NCBI GenBank assembly: GCA_963704535.1
Contig: OY969916.1
Span: 868,001-932,000, forward strand
Direction: 5' to 3'
DNA from: G963704535 sp963704535
GTDB lineage: Bacteria > Chloroflexota > Chloroflexia > Chloroflexales > Roseiflexaceae
Length of the DNA stretch: 64,000 nt
The notes below the pieces were generated by a model that had not been told where the DNA came from, did no database searches, and saw only the letters and a program-made list of their open reading frames with translations. Numbering within the stretch: the first letter of the stretch is position 1; each line of letters begins with the position of its first letter. Made by a program: the position numbers and the translations under genes. Shown here in pieces: positions 1 through 8,432 of this stretch.

Positions 1-2
1 CC

Positions 3-299
3 GACGCGGCGATGGCCCTGTCGAAGGGCCAGGTGCGGATGCTGATTATGGATCAGAACTTCGGCGGTGCCGGCGGCGAGTGCTCGTACTGCGGCATGCT
101 GTGCGTCGGCCACCGGGCGAAGTGCCCCTATGATGGGGCTGATCTTCAGCCGGTGGACCTGCGCGAGAGCTTCACCGCCCGCGCGTGCCAGCAGGACGCG
201 GCGATCACGATCGTGACGGACAGCACGTACCTCAACCAGCACGAGGGCATCGGTGTGCTGCTGCGCTACCGGGACGATGAGCAGGCCCGCGGGGTCTAG
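3..299 (+). CDS. C-terminal fragment of a release-factor-like (eRF1/baeRF-type) protein
   Basis: The frame is open from the left edge, so this is the 3' end of a longer gene; the first in-frame ATG at 12 is probably internal. The fragment carries four cysteines in a zinc-ribbon-like arrangement (ECSYCG followed by KCPYDG) and ends in an acidic block around GIGVLLRY. That ending resembles the third domain of archaeo-eukaryotic release-factor-like bacterial proteins (baeRF family), where a GGIGALLRY-like tail is common. The family assignment is by resemblance only; the catalytic or ribosome-binding domains lie outside the window. Confidence 0.5.
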   Translation, partial: DAAMALSKGQVRMLIMDQNFGGAGGECSYCGMLCVGHRAKCPYDGADLQPVDLRESFTARACQQDAAITIVTDSTYLNQHEGIGVLLRYRDDEQARGV

Positions 300-318
300 C
301 CCACCAGAACCAGGAACT

Positions 319-376
319 AAGGATAGAAGATAGAGGATAGCCATCTTCTATCCTCTATCTTCTATCCTCTATCCTC
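319..376. repeat. Heptamer-repeat hairpin (ATAGAGG/CCTCTAT type)
   Basis: About two copies of a purine-rich 7-8 bp unit (GGATAGAAGATAGAGGATAG) are followed by several copies of its reverse complement, so the segment can fold into a long AT-rich hairpin. It follows the stop at 299 closely and could act as a transcript end. It belongs to the window-wide class of inverted short tandem repeats. Confidence 0.75.
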
Positions 377-461
377 ACCGCCGTTTACCCCTTCCAGAAG
401 CGATCATCTCCTTTGGCACGCCCCCTGCTATAGTTCCTGGTATAACAACCGTTTGCAAGGT

Positions 462-558
462 CTTTCAGAAAAGAAAGAAAAGGAGGTTTAAGGGGAGGAC
501 CGCCCTGCCCTTAAACCCCACCCAACCCGCCGTAAGCGGTCCGGAGCATTTCTGAAAG
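462..558. repeat. Palindromic repeat, variant of the CTGTCTGAAAAG family
   Basis: Ten-base perfect ends CTTTCAGAAA (462-471) and TTTCTGAAAG (549-558) enclose a core where GGTTTAAGGG faces CCCTTAAACC. It is a diverged copy of the element near 15217, 49361 and 59551. It lies directly upstream of the lipoprotein gene. Confidence 0.65.
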
Positions 559-595
559 GCAGCGCGGAACCTATCGACGAAGGAGTAGCAGAGCT

Positions 596-1060
596 ATGAA
601 GGGGACATTTACAATAGCACGAATCATCGGGCTGCTCATGCTGGTTGCGCTTGCGCTTCCGGGATGTGGTTTGTTCAACAACGCCGCCCGCGAGCGCGAG
701 GAGCAGAACCAGGCCGTGACGCAGGGCGCCGTCCTGGGCAATATCGTCACCGCCGAGGGTGTTGCCGACCAGAATCGACCGGTCAACGAGACCAATTCGT
801 TCAGTTCATCACAGGACTTCATCTATGCGGTGGTCGAGGCGCAGCGCGTCGAGCCAGGGACGACATTGTACGCCCGCTGGTTGCGCGACGGCACGCCGTT
901 CGAGGATAGCAGCGAGATCAAGGCCGACCGGCTGTATGAGAATACGTTTGTCGAGTTCCACCTTGAGAATCTCCAGGACCGCATGGAGCCGGGCAACTAC
1001 AGCGTGCAGATCTTTGTCAACGGCAACCCGGCCAAGAAGGCCGACTTTGTGGTCAAGTAG
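596..1060 (+). CDS. Putative secreted lipoprotein
   Basis: The 154-residue product starts with two lysine/arginine-flanked hydrophobic stretches and a lipobox LPGC, placing the lipidated cysteine at residue 24. The mature part is acidic and beta-rich, with no recognisable enzyme motif. The region from about residue 75 (AVVEAQRVEPGTTLYARWLRDG) to the end (YSVQIFVNGNPAKKADFVV) reads like a single Ig/FixG-like sandwich domain. A GGAG-type ribosome site precedes the ATG. It is followed after 49 bp by a small membrane protein in the same orientation. Function is unknown. Confidence 0.75.
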   Translation: MKGTFTIARIIGLLMLVALALPGCGLFNNAAREREEQNQAVTQGAVLGNIVTAEGVADQNRPVNETNSFSSSQDFIYAVVEAQRVEPGTTLYARWLRDGTPFEDSSEIKADRLYENTFVEFHLENLQDRMEPGNYSVQIFVNGNPAKKADFVVK

Positions 1061-1109
1061 TCTTAGTCGGCACGTTACCTTCGCTCAAGCGATAAAGGAG
1101 TAGCGCCTT

Positions 1110-1499
1110 ATGGATACCACAACCTTATTGATTATCATCGGCATCATCCTGCTGGTGGTAGCCCTATTGAACCGCCGGCGAACCCCGCCGGCCGGCACCT
1201 ACGACGACCCAAACTACCGCAGCAGTGGCAGCATCGGCGGCGGCCAGCGCGGCTATGACGACCCGGACCACCGTAGCAGTGGCAGCATCGGCGGCGCCGA
1301 TGGCGCGCGCTCGTACGACAGCCCGAACCACGCCAGCGGCGGCAGCTTCGGTGGCGGAGCCGAGGGCGAACGGGAGCGCAGCGTCGGCGAGAGCACCGTC
1401 GCTCCTAGCGGCAGCGGATCGCGCAGCGGCGGGGGCAGCGGCGAGAGCCCGCGCAAGGACGACCCGAATTTCAAGAGCGGGGGCAGCTTCGGCGGATAG
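1110..1499 (+). CDS. Small single-pass membrane protein with YDDPN/SGSIGG repeats
   Basis: This 129-residue protein has one N-terminal membrane helix (residues 5-20, LLIIIGIILLVVALL), an RRR stop-transfer and then a low-complexity Gly/Ser/Asp tail. The tail contains four to five imperfect copies of a 14-17 residue unit, roughly YDDPNYRSSGSIGG; the last reads DDPNFKSGGSFGG and ends the protein. AAAGGAG lies upstream of the ATG. A strong hairpin terminator follows. I do not recognise a family. The repeats resemble flexible, possibly polymerising or metal-contacting extracytoplasmic tails, which is inference. Confidence 0.75.
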   Translation: MDTTTLLIIIGIILLVVALLNRRRTPPAGTYDDPNYRSSGSIGGGQRGYDDPDHRSSGSIGGADGARSYDSPNHASGGSFGGGAEGERERSVGESTVAPSGSGSRSGGGSGESPRKDDPNFKSGGSFGG

Positions 1500-1520
1500 C
1501 CGGTAGCAGTTTAACCTGAT

Positions 1521-1567
1521 ACACACGAGAAGGCCGCACAGGCGATCTGCGCGGCCTTCTCGTGTGT
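1521..1567 (+). terminator. Perfect 17-bp stem terminator
   Basis: ACACACGAGAAGGCCGC (1521-1537) pairs perfectly with 1551-1567 across a 13-nt loop. There is no clear U-tract, but the stem is long and lies between the stop at 1499 and the promoter at 1610. Confidence 0.8.
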
Positions 1568-1609
1568 GCTGGCGCTCCCGAAACCAAGCGACGTGCTACA
1601 GCAATGCTA

Positions 1610-1638
1610 TTGACATCTAGGTAAGCTCATGCTATCAT
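1610..1638 (+). promoter_or_regulatory. Sigma70-type promoter for the membrane-protein operon
   Basis: TTGACA (1610-1615) and TATCAT (1633-1638) are separated by exactly 17 bp and lie about 65 bp upstream of the 1704 start, in a stretch that is AT-rich for this genome. This is the best consensus promoter in the left part of the window. Confidence 0.7.
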
Positions 1639-1703
1639 CATTTACGAATACGAGGTATAGTTCATATTTTCAAGAATGATCACCTAGCATGAGAGGAATG
1701 TCC

Positions 1704-2870
1704 ATGACCGCACCATCCATCCCTCGCGACCGCGCGCTGGCCCCTGGTGCCAGGGCCGCCGTCGGCGAGACGGCGTTGCGCCTGGCCGGCGCAGCACTGA
1801 TCGGCGTCGCGCTGACGATCTTTCTGTTCGGGACCTCCTGGGACATTCAGTGGCACCCTTCGGTGGGCCGCGACCGGCCGCTGACGCCGCCGCACCTTAT
1901 GATGCTGGGTGGGATCGCGCTGTCGGGGCTGCTGAGCATGCTGCTAGTCCTGCTCGACACCTGGCGCGCGCGGTCGGGCACGGCGGTCGATGAGCGCAAC
2001 AGCAGCCGGCTTTTCGGCATGTTCCGGGCGCCGGCCGGGCTGGCGGTCTCCGGCTTCGGCGCGCTGCTGGCGACGATCGCGTTCCCGCTGGATGACTACT
2101 GGCACACGCTGTATGGGATCGACGTGACGCTGTGGGCGCCGTTCCACATCATGATCGTCGCCAGCATGGGCATGGTCGGCCTGGGATTGCTCTACGTGCT
2201 GGCGAGCGAGATGAACCGAATGGCGGCTGGGCGGGCCAAAACGCTCGTCCAAGTGGGCTTCGCCGCAGCCCAGGCTATCACCCTGGCGACCTTCCTGCTG
2301 CTGATCGCCCAGGCATCGGTAGAAGAAGGGGTGGTGCGGGTCGGCGGCGCTCAGTTTGTGCTCTACCCAGCCTTGCTGGCGTTCACGCTCACGATCGGCC
2401 TGGTAGGCGCGATCTGGGCCACCAAACGGCCCGGCATCGCCACGGTCGTCGCGCTGGTCTTCCTGGCCATCCGGCAGTTGATGTTCGTCTTTATCCCGCC
2501 GGTGATGGATCTGCTGGTGGCCGCCGAGGGGCTGACATACCGCGACAATGCTCCGTCGGTGTGGATCACGCCGTACAATTATCCGAGTACGATTCTGCTG
2601 GCCGGGCTGGCGATCGATATCGCCTACTGGCTGGCGCGTCGGCGTGGTGGGGCCGGCACCTGGGCGCTGCTGGGCGCCGGCACGGCAGCGGCCGTGCTGA
2701 CGACGATCTGGGACCAGCCTTGGGCCAGGAATTTAATCAAGTACTACTACCCCACTATGGATTCGAGCGCCGTCTTCCTGGCTTCGCTACCGCTGACGAT
2801 CGCCGGGGCGCTGCTGGGCACAGGCGTGGCTGTGCTGCTCGGTCGCGGCCTGGCCACCATACGAAACTAA
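1704..2870 (+). CDS. Polytopic inner-membrane protein, family unknown
   Basis: About 388 residues with nine or ten predicted membrane helices and short loops. Conserved-looking aromatic and histidine positions lie near helix ends (DIQWHPSVGRD, PPHLMMLGG, DYWHTLYG, WAPFHIMIV), which recalls haem- or copper-handling membrane proteins, but no diagnostic motif is present. The ATG at 1704 is chosen over upstream in-frame ATGs at 1689 and 1698 because GAGAGG (1691-1696) then sits 7 nt before it. It is the first gene after the 1610 promoter and is followed after 10 nt by a membrane-anchored extracytoplasmic protein and then by a TetR regulator. Those three genes look like one operon. Confidence 0.75.
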   Translation: MTAPSIPRDRALAPGARAAVGETALRLAGAALIGVALTIFLFGTSWDIQWHPSVGRDRPLTPPHLMMLGGIALSGLLSMLLVLLDTWRARSGTAVDERNSSRLFGMFRAPAGLAVSGFGALLATIAFPLDDYWHTLYGIDVTLWAPFHIMIVASMGMVGLGLLYVLASEMNRMAAGRAKTLVQVGFAAAQAITLATFLLLIAQASVEEGVVRVGGAQFVLYPALLAFTLTIGLVGAIWATKRPGIATVVALVFLAIRQLMFVFIPPVMDLLVAAEGLTYRDNAPSVWITPYNYPSTILLAGLAIDIAYWLARRRGGAGTWALLGAGTAAAVLTTIWDQPWARNLIKYYYPTMDSSAVFLASLPLTIAGALLGTGVAVLLGRGLATIRN

Positions 2871-2880
2871 GGAGATGACC

Positions 2881-3411
2881 ATGCGTAGCTTCCGATTTCT
2901 GCTGGTCTGCGGTATACTGTTTGGACTCCTGATCGCGGGCCAGGCCGCAGCACAAGACAGCGCGCCAGCCAAAACCCTGAAGATACAGCTTGGGCCGTAC
3001 CCGGTGAGCGTCAACTATTACAACGAGCCACGCGGCGGCGAAGCGCTGATCTTCAGCATCATGCCGGAGACCGAACCAACTGGACCGATCACCTACAAGG
3101 TAACGGCGCTCCCCGGCACTACCGTGAACGCGGTCCCCGTCAAGGCGGCCTTGGAGGCCGATTCGGGCCGGCTGGGCGCCATTCAGGGCCAAGTCAACCT
3201 GCCGGTGAGCGGGCAGTGGATGCTGTTTATCGAGGCCGACGGCCCGCTCGGCTCCGCAGCCGAGGATGTGCCGATCCTGGCCGGCGCCAAGCCGGCGATA
3301 CCCGAGTGGTTCGGCTGGATGATTGGGCTGATCCCCATCTGGGCCGTGATCGGCTTCATTCTGGCGCAGGCCCGCCGGGCGCCGCGCCGGCTCGGCCACC
3401 AGTCGGGGTAA
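2881..3411 (+). CDS. Exported, C-terminally anchored beta-sandwich protein
   Basis: The product has a cleavable signal peptide (FLLVCGILFGLLIAGQAAAQ), an extracytoplasmic domain of about 110 residues and one membrane helix near the C-terminus (WMIGLIPIWAVIGFILA), ending in a basic cytosolic tail. The mature domain has FixH/YtkA-like features: it opens with LGPYPVSVNYYNEP and contains a conserved SGQWMLFIEADGPLG segment near its end. AAGGAG (2869-2874) is 6 nt from the ATG at 2881, whereas the ATG at 2875 directly abuts it, so 2881 is preferred. The position between a polytopic protein and a TetR repressor suggests a two-protein membrane complex. Copper or haem handling is conceivable but unproven. 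Confidence 0.7.
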   Translation: MRSFRFLLVCGILFGLLIAGQAAAQDSAPAKTLKIQLGPYPVSVNYYNEPRGGEALIFSIMPETEPTGPITYKVTALPGTTVNAVPVKAALEADSGRLGAIQGQVNLPVSGQWMLFIEADGPLGSAAEDVPILAGAKPAIPEWFGWMIGLIPIWAVIGFILAQARRAPRRLGHQSG

Positions 3412-3429
3412 TGTACGACAGGAATAACC

Positions 3430-4158
3430 TTGCCTGAACAGCACGATGTGGGGACGATCCAGAATCTCCTCGCCGACCTCGACCTCCCGCGCGTGCCGCA
3501 GCAGGCACGCAGCCGCCAGAAGCGTGACGCGCTCCTGGCGGCTGCGGTGCAGCTCTTCGAGGAGCGCGGCTATGATGCGACCACCGCCGACGATATCGCG
3601 GCGGTCGCTGGCGTCAGTATCGGTACCTTCTACGGGTACTTCCGCAACAAACGCCAGATGTTTCTAGCCCTCTTCGCGGAAAGCATCAACTCGCTCTTGG
3701 AGCTGGGCATCACCAATATCGACCTGAGCGTCGACCCACGCACGGCGGTTCGGGATACCGTCCACCGGGCGCTACAGCGCGACAAGCTGTCGTACTGCTT
3801 GCGGCGAGCCATGTCTGAACTGATGCCTCGCGACCCGGAGATTGCGTCCTATAACCACCAGTTGAATCGCTTGATCTATGGGCAGGTCCTGGAGGTAGCC
3901 CAGAAAGCGGCCACTGAAGGACTGACATGGCCGGACCTGAACATCGAAGATACCTGCTGGGTGATCACGCTCATGCTCGACCAGATCTGGCATAGCGATC
4001 CAGGGCCGGAGGAGCTGACCGACGAGCAGAGCCACCGGCAGCGCAACGCCGTGGCCGATCTGATCTACCACGCGCTTTTCAGCGGCATACCGCTCAGCAG
4101 GCGCACGGCAGCGGGTGAGGAAGCGGGCGATCTGCCCCAGGACACCACTATCGGATAG
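3430..4158 (+). CDS. TetR/AcrR-family transcriptional regulator
   Basis: Residues 25-75 form a typical TetR helix-turn-helix: RDALLAAAVQLFEERGYDATTADDIAAVAGVSIGTFYGYFRNK. The remaining ~165 residues are the helical ligand/dimer domain. The start is TTG at 3430, with AGGA about 7 nt upstream; the next candidate is GTG at 3448. The gene follows the exported protein by 18 nt and so is likely cotranscribed with, and probably autoregulates, the 1704-3411 genes. The ligand cannot be read from the sequence. Confidence 0.88.
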   Translation: MPEQHDVGTIQNLLADLDLPRVPQQARSRQKRDALLAAAVQLFEERGYDATTADDIAAVAGVSIGTFYGYFRNKRQMFLALFAESINSLLELGITNIDLSVDPRTAVRDTVHRALQRDKLSYCLRRAMSELMPRDPEIASYNHQLNRLIYGQVLEVAQKAATEGLTWPDLNIEDTCWVITLMLDQIWHSDPGPEELTDEQSHRQRNAVADLIYHALFSGIPLSRRTAAGEEAGDLPQDTTIG

Positions 4159-4353
4159 CTGCGCTTGCGTAAAGCGATAGCGGATATCGCGCCCCAAACC
4201 GTCACTTTATAGGCCCCGATGGCGTTGTATAAAACAGACCAGGTTGTGCCCTATCGCCCCCACCAACCTCGTAGCACGCGCGGCCCGCCGGATCGAGCGC
4301 AGCAGGTACGCTGCGACGTAGTATAGACCCTACACAATGGAGCAGCAATCGCC

Positions 4354-5970
4354 ATGGAACTCAAAAACTACCTTCTCCTCCTCCAGCGCTGGGGATGGAT
4401 CTTGCTGGTATGCTTGATCCTGGCAATCGTCGGTGGATACTGGTACTCATCGCGACAGCGACCGATCTATGAGGCCGAGGCGCGCTTCCTAGTCGGGCCG
4501 GCGCTCGCCAACCCGAATGTGACCACCGGCGATCTCCAGGTGAGCAGCCAGGTTGGCGAGACCTACGCCACGCTGATCACGACAGCCCCGGCGATCGAGA
4601 GCGCCGGCAAGAAGCTGAAACTCGATATCGGCGCCGGCGGCATCCTCAACAGCGTGACGCCAACCTGGGACGGCGATACGCAGATCCTCACGGTCAGGGT
4701 GCGCGCCTACAATGCACAGAACGCCGCCAATATCGCGAATGCGCTGGGCGATGTGCTGATCGAGCGCACGCCCACCGGCACACCAAGCACCCAGGCTGAA
4801 CGACGACAAGAGGCCAGTGCCGAGATCGCCAAGCTCAAGCAGATCGTTGATGACACTCAATTCGCGATCAACGAGCTGATCGCCCAGATGGAGCAGAACG
4901 ACGACGCGACGACCGACCGGGCGTTGACCGTCCAACTGGAGCGCAAGCGGGACCAGCTTGAGACGGCGCAGCGAGCGCTGATCGAGCAGTTCAGGAGCGC
5001 GGATAGCGGCAGCACCAACCAGATCGCGGTGTTGGAGCCGGCGGTGCGAAGGCCCATCCCGGTCGAGCCGAACCTCCCTCAGAACCTACTGGCGGCGCTG
5101 ATCGGTGCGATGGTGCTGGGGCTGTCGCTGATGCTGATCTGTGAGTACTTCACGTACGTGATCTACACTGCGGAGGAGCTGGAGGACGCCACCCGGCTGC
5201 CCCACTTGGGCCGGATCGTTCGCCACAAACGGCTGCGCGGCGCTGGCCTGGCGCAGCTTGTGGCCCACGCGCGGCCCGATACGCTGGCGGCGGAGAGCTA
5301 CCGGGTGCTGCGCGCCAACCTCCAGTCAACCGGCGACGACCGCATGCTGTCCTCGCTGCTGGTGACCAGCCCCGCGCGTGGCGATGGGAAAAGCTCGATC
5401 GCGGCCAATCTGGCGATTACACTGGCGCAGGCCGGCAGCAGCGTGCTCTTGATCGACGCCAACCTACGCCAGCCGCGCCTCGGCGCGCTGTTTGGCGTGC
5501 CCGACGATCAGGGGCTGACAGACCTGCTCCACGCGCCGGATCTGCCGCCGGTGCCGCTGCCGGTGGTGGGGCTTCGCGGGCTGTCGGTGCTGCCGGCGGG
5601 CACCCCGACGACGAACTCGCCCGATCTACTGGCCTCGCCAGCGATGGCCCGGCTCCTGAATCAGTGTCGCGCGCTGGCCGATGTCGTTATCCTGGACAGC
5701 TCGCCGCTGTCGTATTCCGACACCCTGACGCTGGGCCGCTTGGTCGATGGCGTGCTGCTGGTCGTCAACCACGGCCGGACCAGCCGCGAGGCGACGGTCA
5801 ACGCGGTCGAAAGCCTGCGCATCATCGGGGCGCCGCTTGTCGGCGCGGTGCTGAATCGCGTCAAGGCCGAGGCAGGGGCCTACTACCCGCTACCCGCAAC
5901 AAAGCGAGCGGCGATGTCACTTGCAACGATCGAGGATGTTCGCCGGGCAGATTCGATCGAGAGTACGTAG
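4354..5970 (+). CDS. Wzz-domain tyrosine autokinase-like protein (polysaccharide chain-length control)
   Basis: The 538-residue product begins with a Wzz domain: an N-terminal membrane helix (residues 13-31), a periplasmic part with a coiled coil around 150-215, and a second membrane helix near 245-268 preceded by the proline-rich PIPVEPNLPQ. The cytosolic half is a BY-kinase ATPase with Walker A SPARGDGKSS, Walker A' LLIDANLRQPRLG and Walker B VVILDSSPL. The usual Tyr-rich C-terminal cluster is reduced to AYYPL, so autophosphorylation may be weak. It probably works with the ABC-2 permease downstream on the opposite strand in capsule or exopolysaccharide export. Confidence 0.85.
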   Translation: MELKNYLLLLQRWGWILLVCLILAIVGGYWYSSRQRPIYEAEARFLVGPALANPNVTTGDLQVSSQVGETYATLITTAPAIESAGKKLKLDIGAGGILNSVTPTWDGDTQILTVRVRAYNAQNAANIANALGDVLIERTPTGTPSTQAERRQEASAEIAKLKQIVDDTQFAINELIAQMEQNDDATTDRALTVQLERKRDQLETAQRALIEQFRSADSGSTNQIAVLEPAVRRPIPVEPNLPQNLLAALIGAMVLGLSLMLICEYFTYVIYTAEELEDATRLPHLGRIVRHKRLRGAGLAQLVAHARPDTLAAESYRVLRANLQSTGDDRMLSSLLVTSPARGDGKSSIAANLAITLAQAGSSVLLIDANLRQPRLGALFGVPDDQGLTDLLHAPDLPPVPLPVVGLRGLSVLPAGTPTTNSPDLLASPAMARLLNQCRALADVVILDSSPLSYSDTLTLGRLVDGVLLVVNHGRTSREATVNAVESLRIIGAPLVGAVLNRVKAEAGAYYPLPATKRAAMSLATIEDVRRADSIEST

Positions 5971-5980
5971 CCGGCCGAGC

Positions 5981-6044
5981 CCGTGAAGCGTGAAACGTGA
6001 AACGTGATAATCCGCTCACGTTTCACGTTTCACGTTTTACGTTG
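5981..6044. repeat. GTGAAAC heptamer hairpin
   Basis: CGTGAAACGTGAAACGTGA (5989-6007) is followed by its perfect 19-base reverse complement at 6016-6034 and further CACGTTT units. It lies between convergent genes and could terminate transcription from both sides. Confidence 0.85.
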
Positions 6045-6049
6045 GGAAC

Positions 6050-6901
6050 TCAGATCACGTCGGCGAACGCCTTCTTGGTCTTCATAAACCAGGCATAGCC
6101 AAGCAGCATGACGATCATGGAGGCCGGCAGCAAGACCGCCAAGGCGGACCAATCTGGGAGCATGCCCCACAGCACGACCCGGCGGACATCTTCGACGATC
6201 ACGGTGAGTGGGTTGAAGCCAATGATCGTGCGGAAGGGCTCTGGGATCCTCGCAGGCGAGTAGAAGATCGCCGACATGTAGAACAGGACCTGAAGAATCA
6301 GCGCGATCGCATAGTTGATATCGCGGATGAAGACGCCCAGGCTGGCCAGCAGCCACGCCAGGCCAAGGCTCATAAAGATCAGCGGCAGCACCACCAGCGG
6401 CAGCAGGATCAGCGTCCACTGGATGATGCCGCTGATCAGCAGGTTTCCCACGACCAGGATCACTAGGCTCACCAGGGCGTGAAACAGCGCCGCCCCAAGG
6501 GAACTGACTGGCAGAACCTCCAGCGGAAAGACGACCTTTTTCACATAATTCGGCACGCCGATCACCAGCGCCGGCGCCTGCCCGACACATTCCTGGAAGA
6601 TGCCGAAGGTGGTGATTCCACAGAAGAGCACCAGCGCGAACTCTTCCAGGCTGTCGGTTCTGGCTTGCGGCCAGCGGGCTTGAAACACGATTCCGAACAC
6701 AAATGTGTAGATCAGCAGCAACACCAGCGGGTTGATCAGCGACCACAGCAGGCCCAGAACCGAGCCCCGGTAGCGGCCTTCGACCGCGCGCCGGGTGAAC
6801 TGGCGGATCAGCTCGCGGTGACGCCAAAGATTGCGGGCCAGGGCAAATGGACTCAGATATTGAGCGATGCCCACCGGGGCGGCGGTGACAAGCGTTGCCA
6901 T
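6050..6901 (-). CDS. ABC-2 type polysaccharide export permease (TagG/Wzm-like)
   Basis: The product has 283 residues and six predicted membrane helices. An amphipathic N-terminus (LIRQFTRRAVEGRYRGSVLG) precedes the typical LLWSLINPLVLLLIYTFVFG first helix, and the family landmark FGIFQECVGQAPALV and the later MSAIFYSPARIPEPFR and NPLTVIVEDVR segments are present. This is the membrane half of Wzm/Wzt-type exporters for O-antigen, capsule or teichoic-type polymers. The cognate ATPase is not adjacent within the window. AAGGAA precedes the ATG. It converges on the Wzz/BY-kinase gene. Confidence 0.85.
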   Translation of the reverse strand: MATLVTAAPVGIAQYLSPFALARNLWRHRELIRQFTRRAVEGRYRGSVLGLLWSLINPLVLLLIYTFVFGIVFQARWPQARTDSLEEFALVLFCGITTFGIFQECVGQAPALVIGVPNYVKKVVFPLEVLPVSSLGAALFHALVSLVILVVGNLLISGIIQWTLILLPLVVLPLIFMSLGLAWLLASLGVFIRDINYAIALILQVLFYMSAIFYSPARIPEPFRTIIGFNPLTVIVEDVRRVVLWGMLPDWSALAVLLPASMIVMLLGYAWFMKTKKAFADVI

Positions 6902-6971
6902 AGATTCCTTGCTCGTAGATAGACGCTTCTGACCGCATTATTATAGCCGCAAAATCGGTCGCGAGATACCG

Positions 6972-8081
6972 CTACTCCAAGCTATACTTCGCCCGCTCCT
7001 CCCTCGCCCGCACATACTGCATCGCCCCAGCCTGGCGCACCAGCCCCTTCAGCTCCATAATCGCCAGCGTCGAGGAGACAACCGTGATCGGCAGCTCGAC
7101 CTCGCGGCGGATCGCGTCGATATGCTGCGGCTCGAAGGAGAGCAGCTCCAGCAGGGCCGCCTCGGTCGGGTCCTCGGGCAGCGCGGCTTGGACCTCCTGC
7201 TGGACTGCGGCGGCCGAGAGGTTGAGCGCCTCCAGGATATTCTGGCCCTGCGTCACCAGCCCGGCGCCATTCTTGATCAGTTGGTTGGTGCCCTGGCTGA
7301 CCTTGGAGAAGATCGGACCAGGCACGGCGAAAACGTCGCGGCCCTGCTCCAGCCCGAAGTTGACCGTCAACAGCGCGCCGCTGGTTGGCCCGGCCTCGAC
7401 CACCAGCACCCCCAGCGCCAGCCCGCTGATCAGCCGGTTGCGCACCCGGAACAACTGCGGGGTCGGTTTCATCCCCAACGGGAACTCACTTACCAGTGCG
7501 CCGGCTCCCGCGATCTGCGCGGCCAACTCGGCGTGCCGCTGTGGGTAGACCATGTCTAGGCCGCAGGGCAGCACCGCGATGCTGCGCCCGCCCGCCTCCA
7601 GCGCAGCCATGTGGGCAGCCGCGTCGATCCCGATCGCCAGGCCGCTCACGATCGTCACGCCGGCCCCGGCCAGCTCGCCGACCAGGCGGCGAGTGGCCTC
7701 TTTTCCGTAGGTGGTGGGCGAGCGCGTGCCGACGACCGCGACGCTCCAGGCGTCCACACCGTCGAGCCGGCCCTTGACGTACAGCAGCGACGGGGCGGCT
7801 GGGATCTGCGCCAGCCCAGCCGGGTACTCGGCGTCATCGCGCGAGATCAGCCGCACCTCGGCGCGCTCGGCCCGCTCCAGCTCGGCGTCGAGATCGAGCG
7901 TTCGCTGGGCAGACAGTAGCGCCTCGATCGTCTTGGCGTCCAGGCCGGCGGCCAGCATCTCCTGCGGGGCCGCGCGCCAGGCCGCCTCGACCGAGCCGCA
8001 GCGCTCGATCAGCCGGTCGAGGCGCGCCGGGCCGATACCATTGACCAGGTTGAAGCCGAGGTAGTAGCGTGTATGGTCCAT
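6972..8081 (-). CDS. dprA: DNA-processing protein DprA (Smf)
   Basis: The product has 369 residues: an N-terminal helical/HhH part (LVNGIGPARLDRLIERCG), then the Rossmann DNA-binding core. The core motifs are all present: SVAVVGTRSPTTYG, TIVSGLAIGIDAAAH, SEFPLGMKPTPQLFRVRNR, SGALLTVNFGLEQGRDVFAVPG and SQGTNQLIKNGA. A C-terminal winged helix (IDAIRREVELPITVVSSTL) completes the family architecture. DprA loads RecA on incoming single-stranded DNA during transformation. The gene is monocistronic here; its start faces the murJ intergenic region. Confidence 0.96.
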   Translation of the reverse strand: MDHTRYYLGFNLVNGIGPARLDRLIERCGSVEAAWRAAPQEMLAAGLDAKTIEALLSAQRTLDLDAELERAERAEVRLISRDDAEYPAGLAQIPAAPSLLYVKGRLDGVDAWSVAVVGTRSPTTYGKEATRRLVGELAGAGVTIVSGLAIGIDAAAHMAALEAGGRSIAVLPCGLDMVYPQRHAELAAQIAGAGALVSEFPLGMKPTPQLFRVRNRLISGLALGVLVVEAGPTSGALLTVNFGLEQGRDVFAVPGPIFSKVSQGTNQLIKNGAGLVTQGQNILEALNLSAAAVQQEVQAALPEDPTEAALLELLSFEPQHIDAIRREVELPITVVSSTLAIMELKGLVRQAGAMQYVRAREERAKYSLE

Positions 8082-8329
8082 ATTGGGTTTACGACTGACG
8101 TGATTATCAGCTCTCTATCCGCTCATCGATTTACGATTGTCGCGTTACGCACTTCGGTAGTATATCAGCGAACCGTTACCGGCGCGGATAGAGAGCCGAG
8201 ATTACAAAATCATCATCATCTACGCCAAACCGTGTGCGACCCGCAGCCGGGCGAACTCGGCGGGGTATACTCCAGACCATGAGGCGGTCTCAGATCGGTT
8301 ATACTGATAAGACAAGGCTTCGGGCAACG

Positions 8330-8400
8330 CCGTTCTCCTTTACAATGGGAGTGAGGGAAGACTGAGGGCCTACCCCTCAAACCGCCTTTTCCCAGAACTG
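8330..8400. repeat. Family A palindromic repeat (CTTTACA...CCCCTCAAA)
   Basis: A single copy of the element found three times in tandem at 17312-17542: a CGTTCTCCTTTACAATGGGAG start, a GAGGGCCTACCCCTC dyad and a CCTTTTCCCAGAACTG end. The rest of the 8082-8432 gap between dprA and murJ holds no gene, RNA or clear promoter that I can identify. Confidence 0.7.
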
Positions 8401-8432
8401 CCGGAGCCTAAATTGCCGAGCAGACCAGCGCC

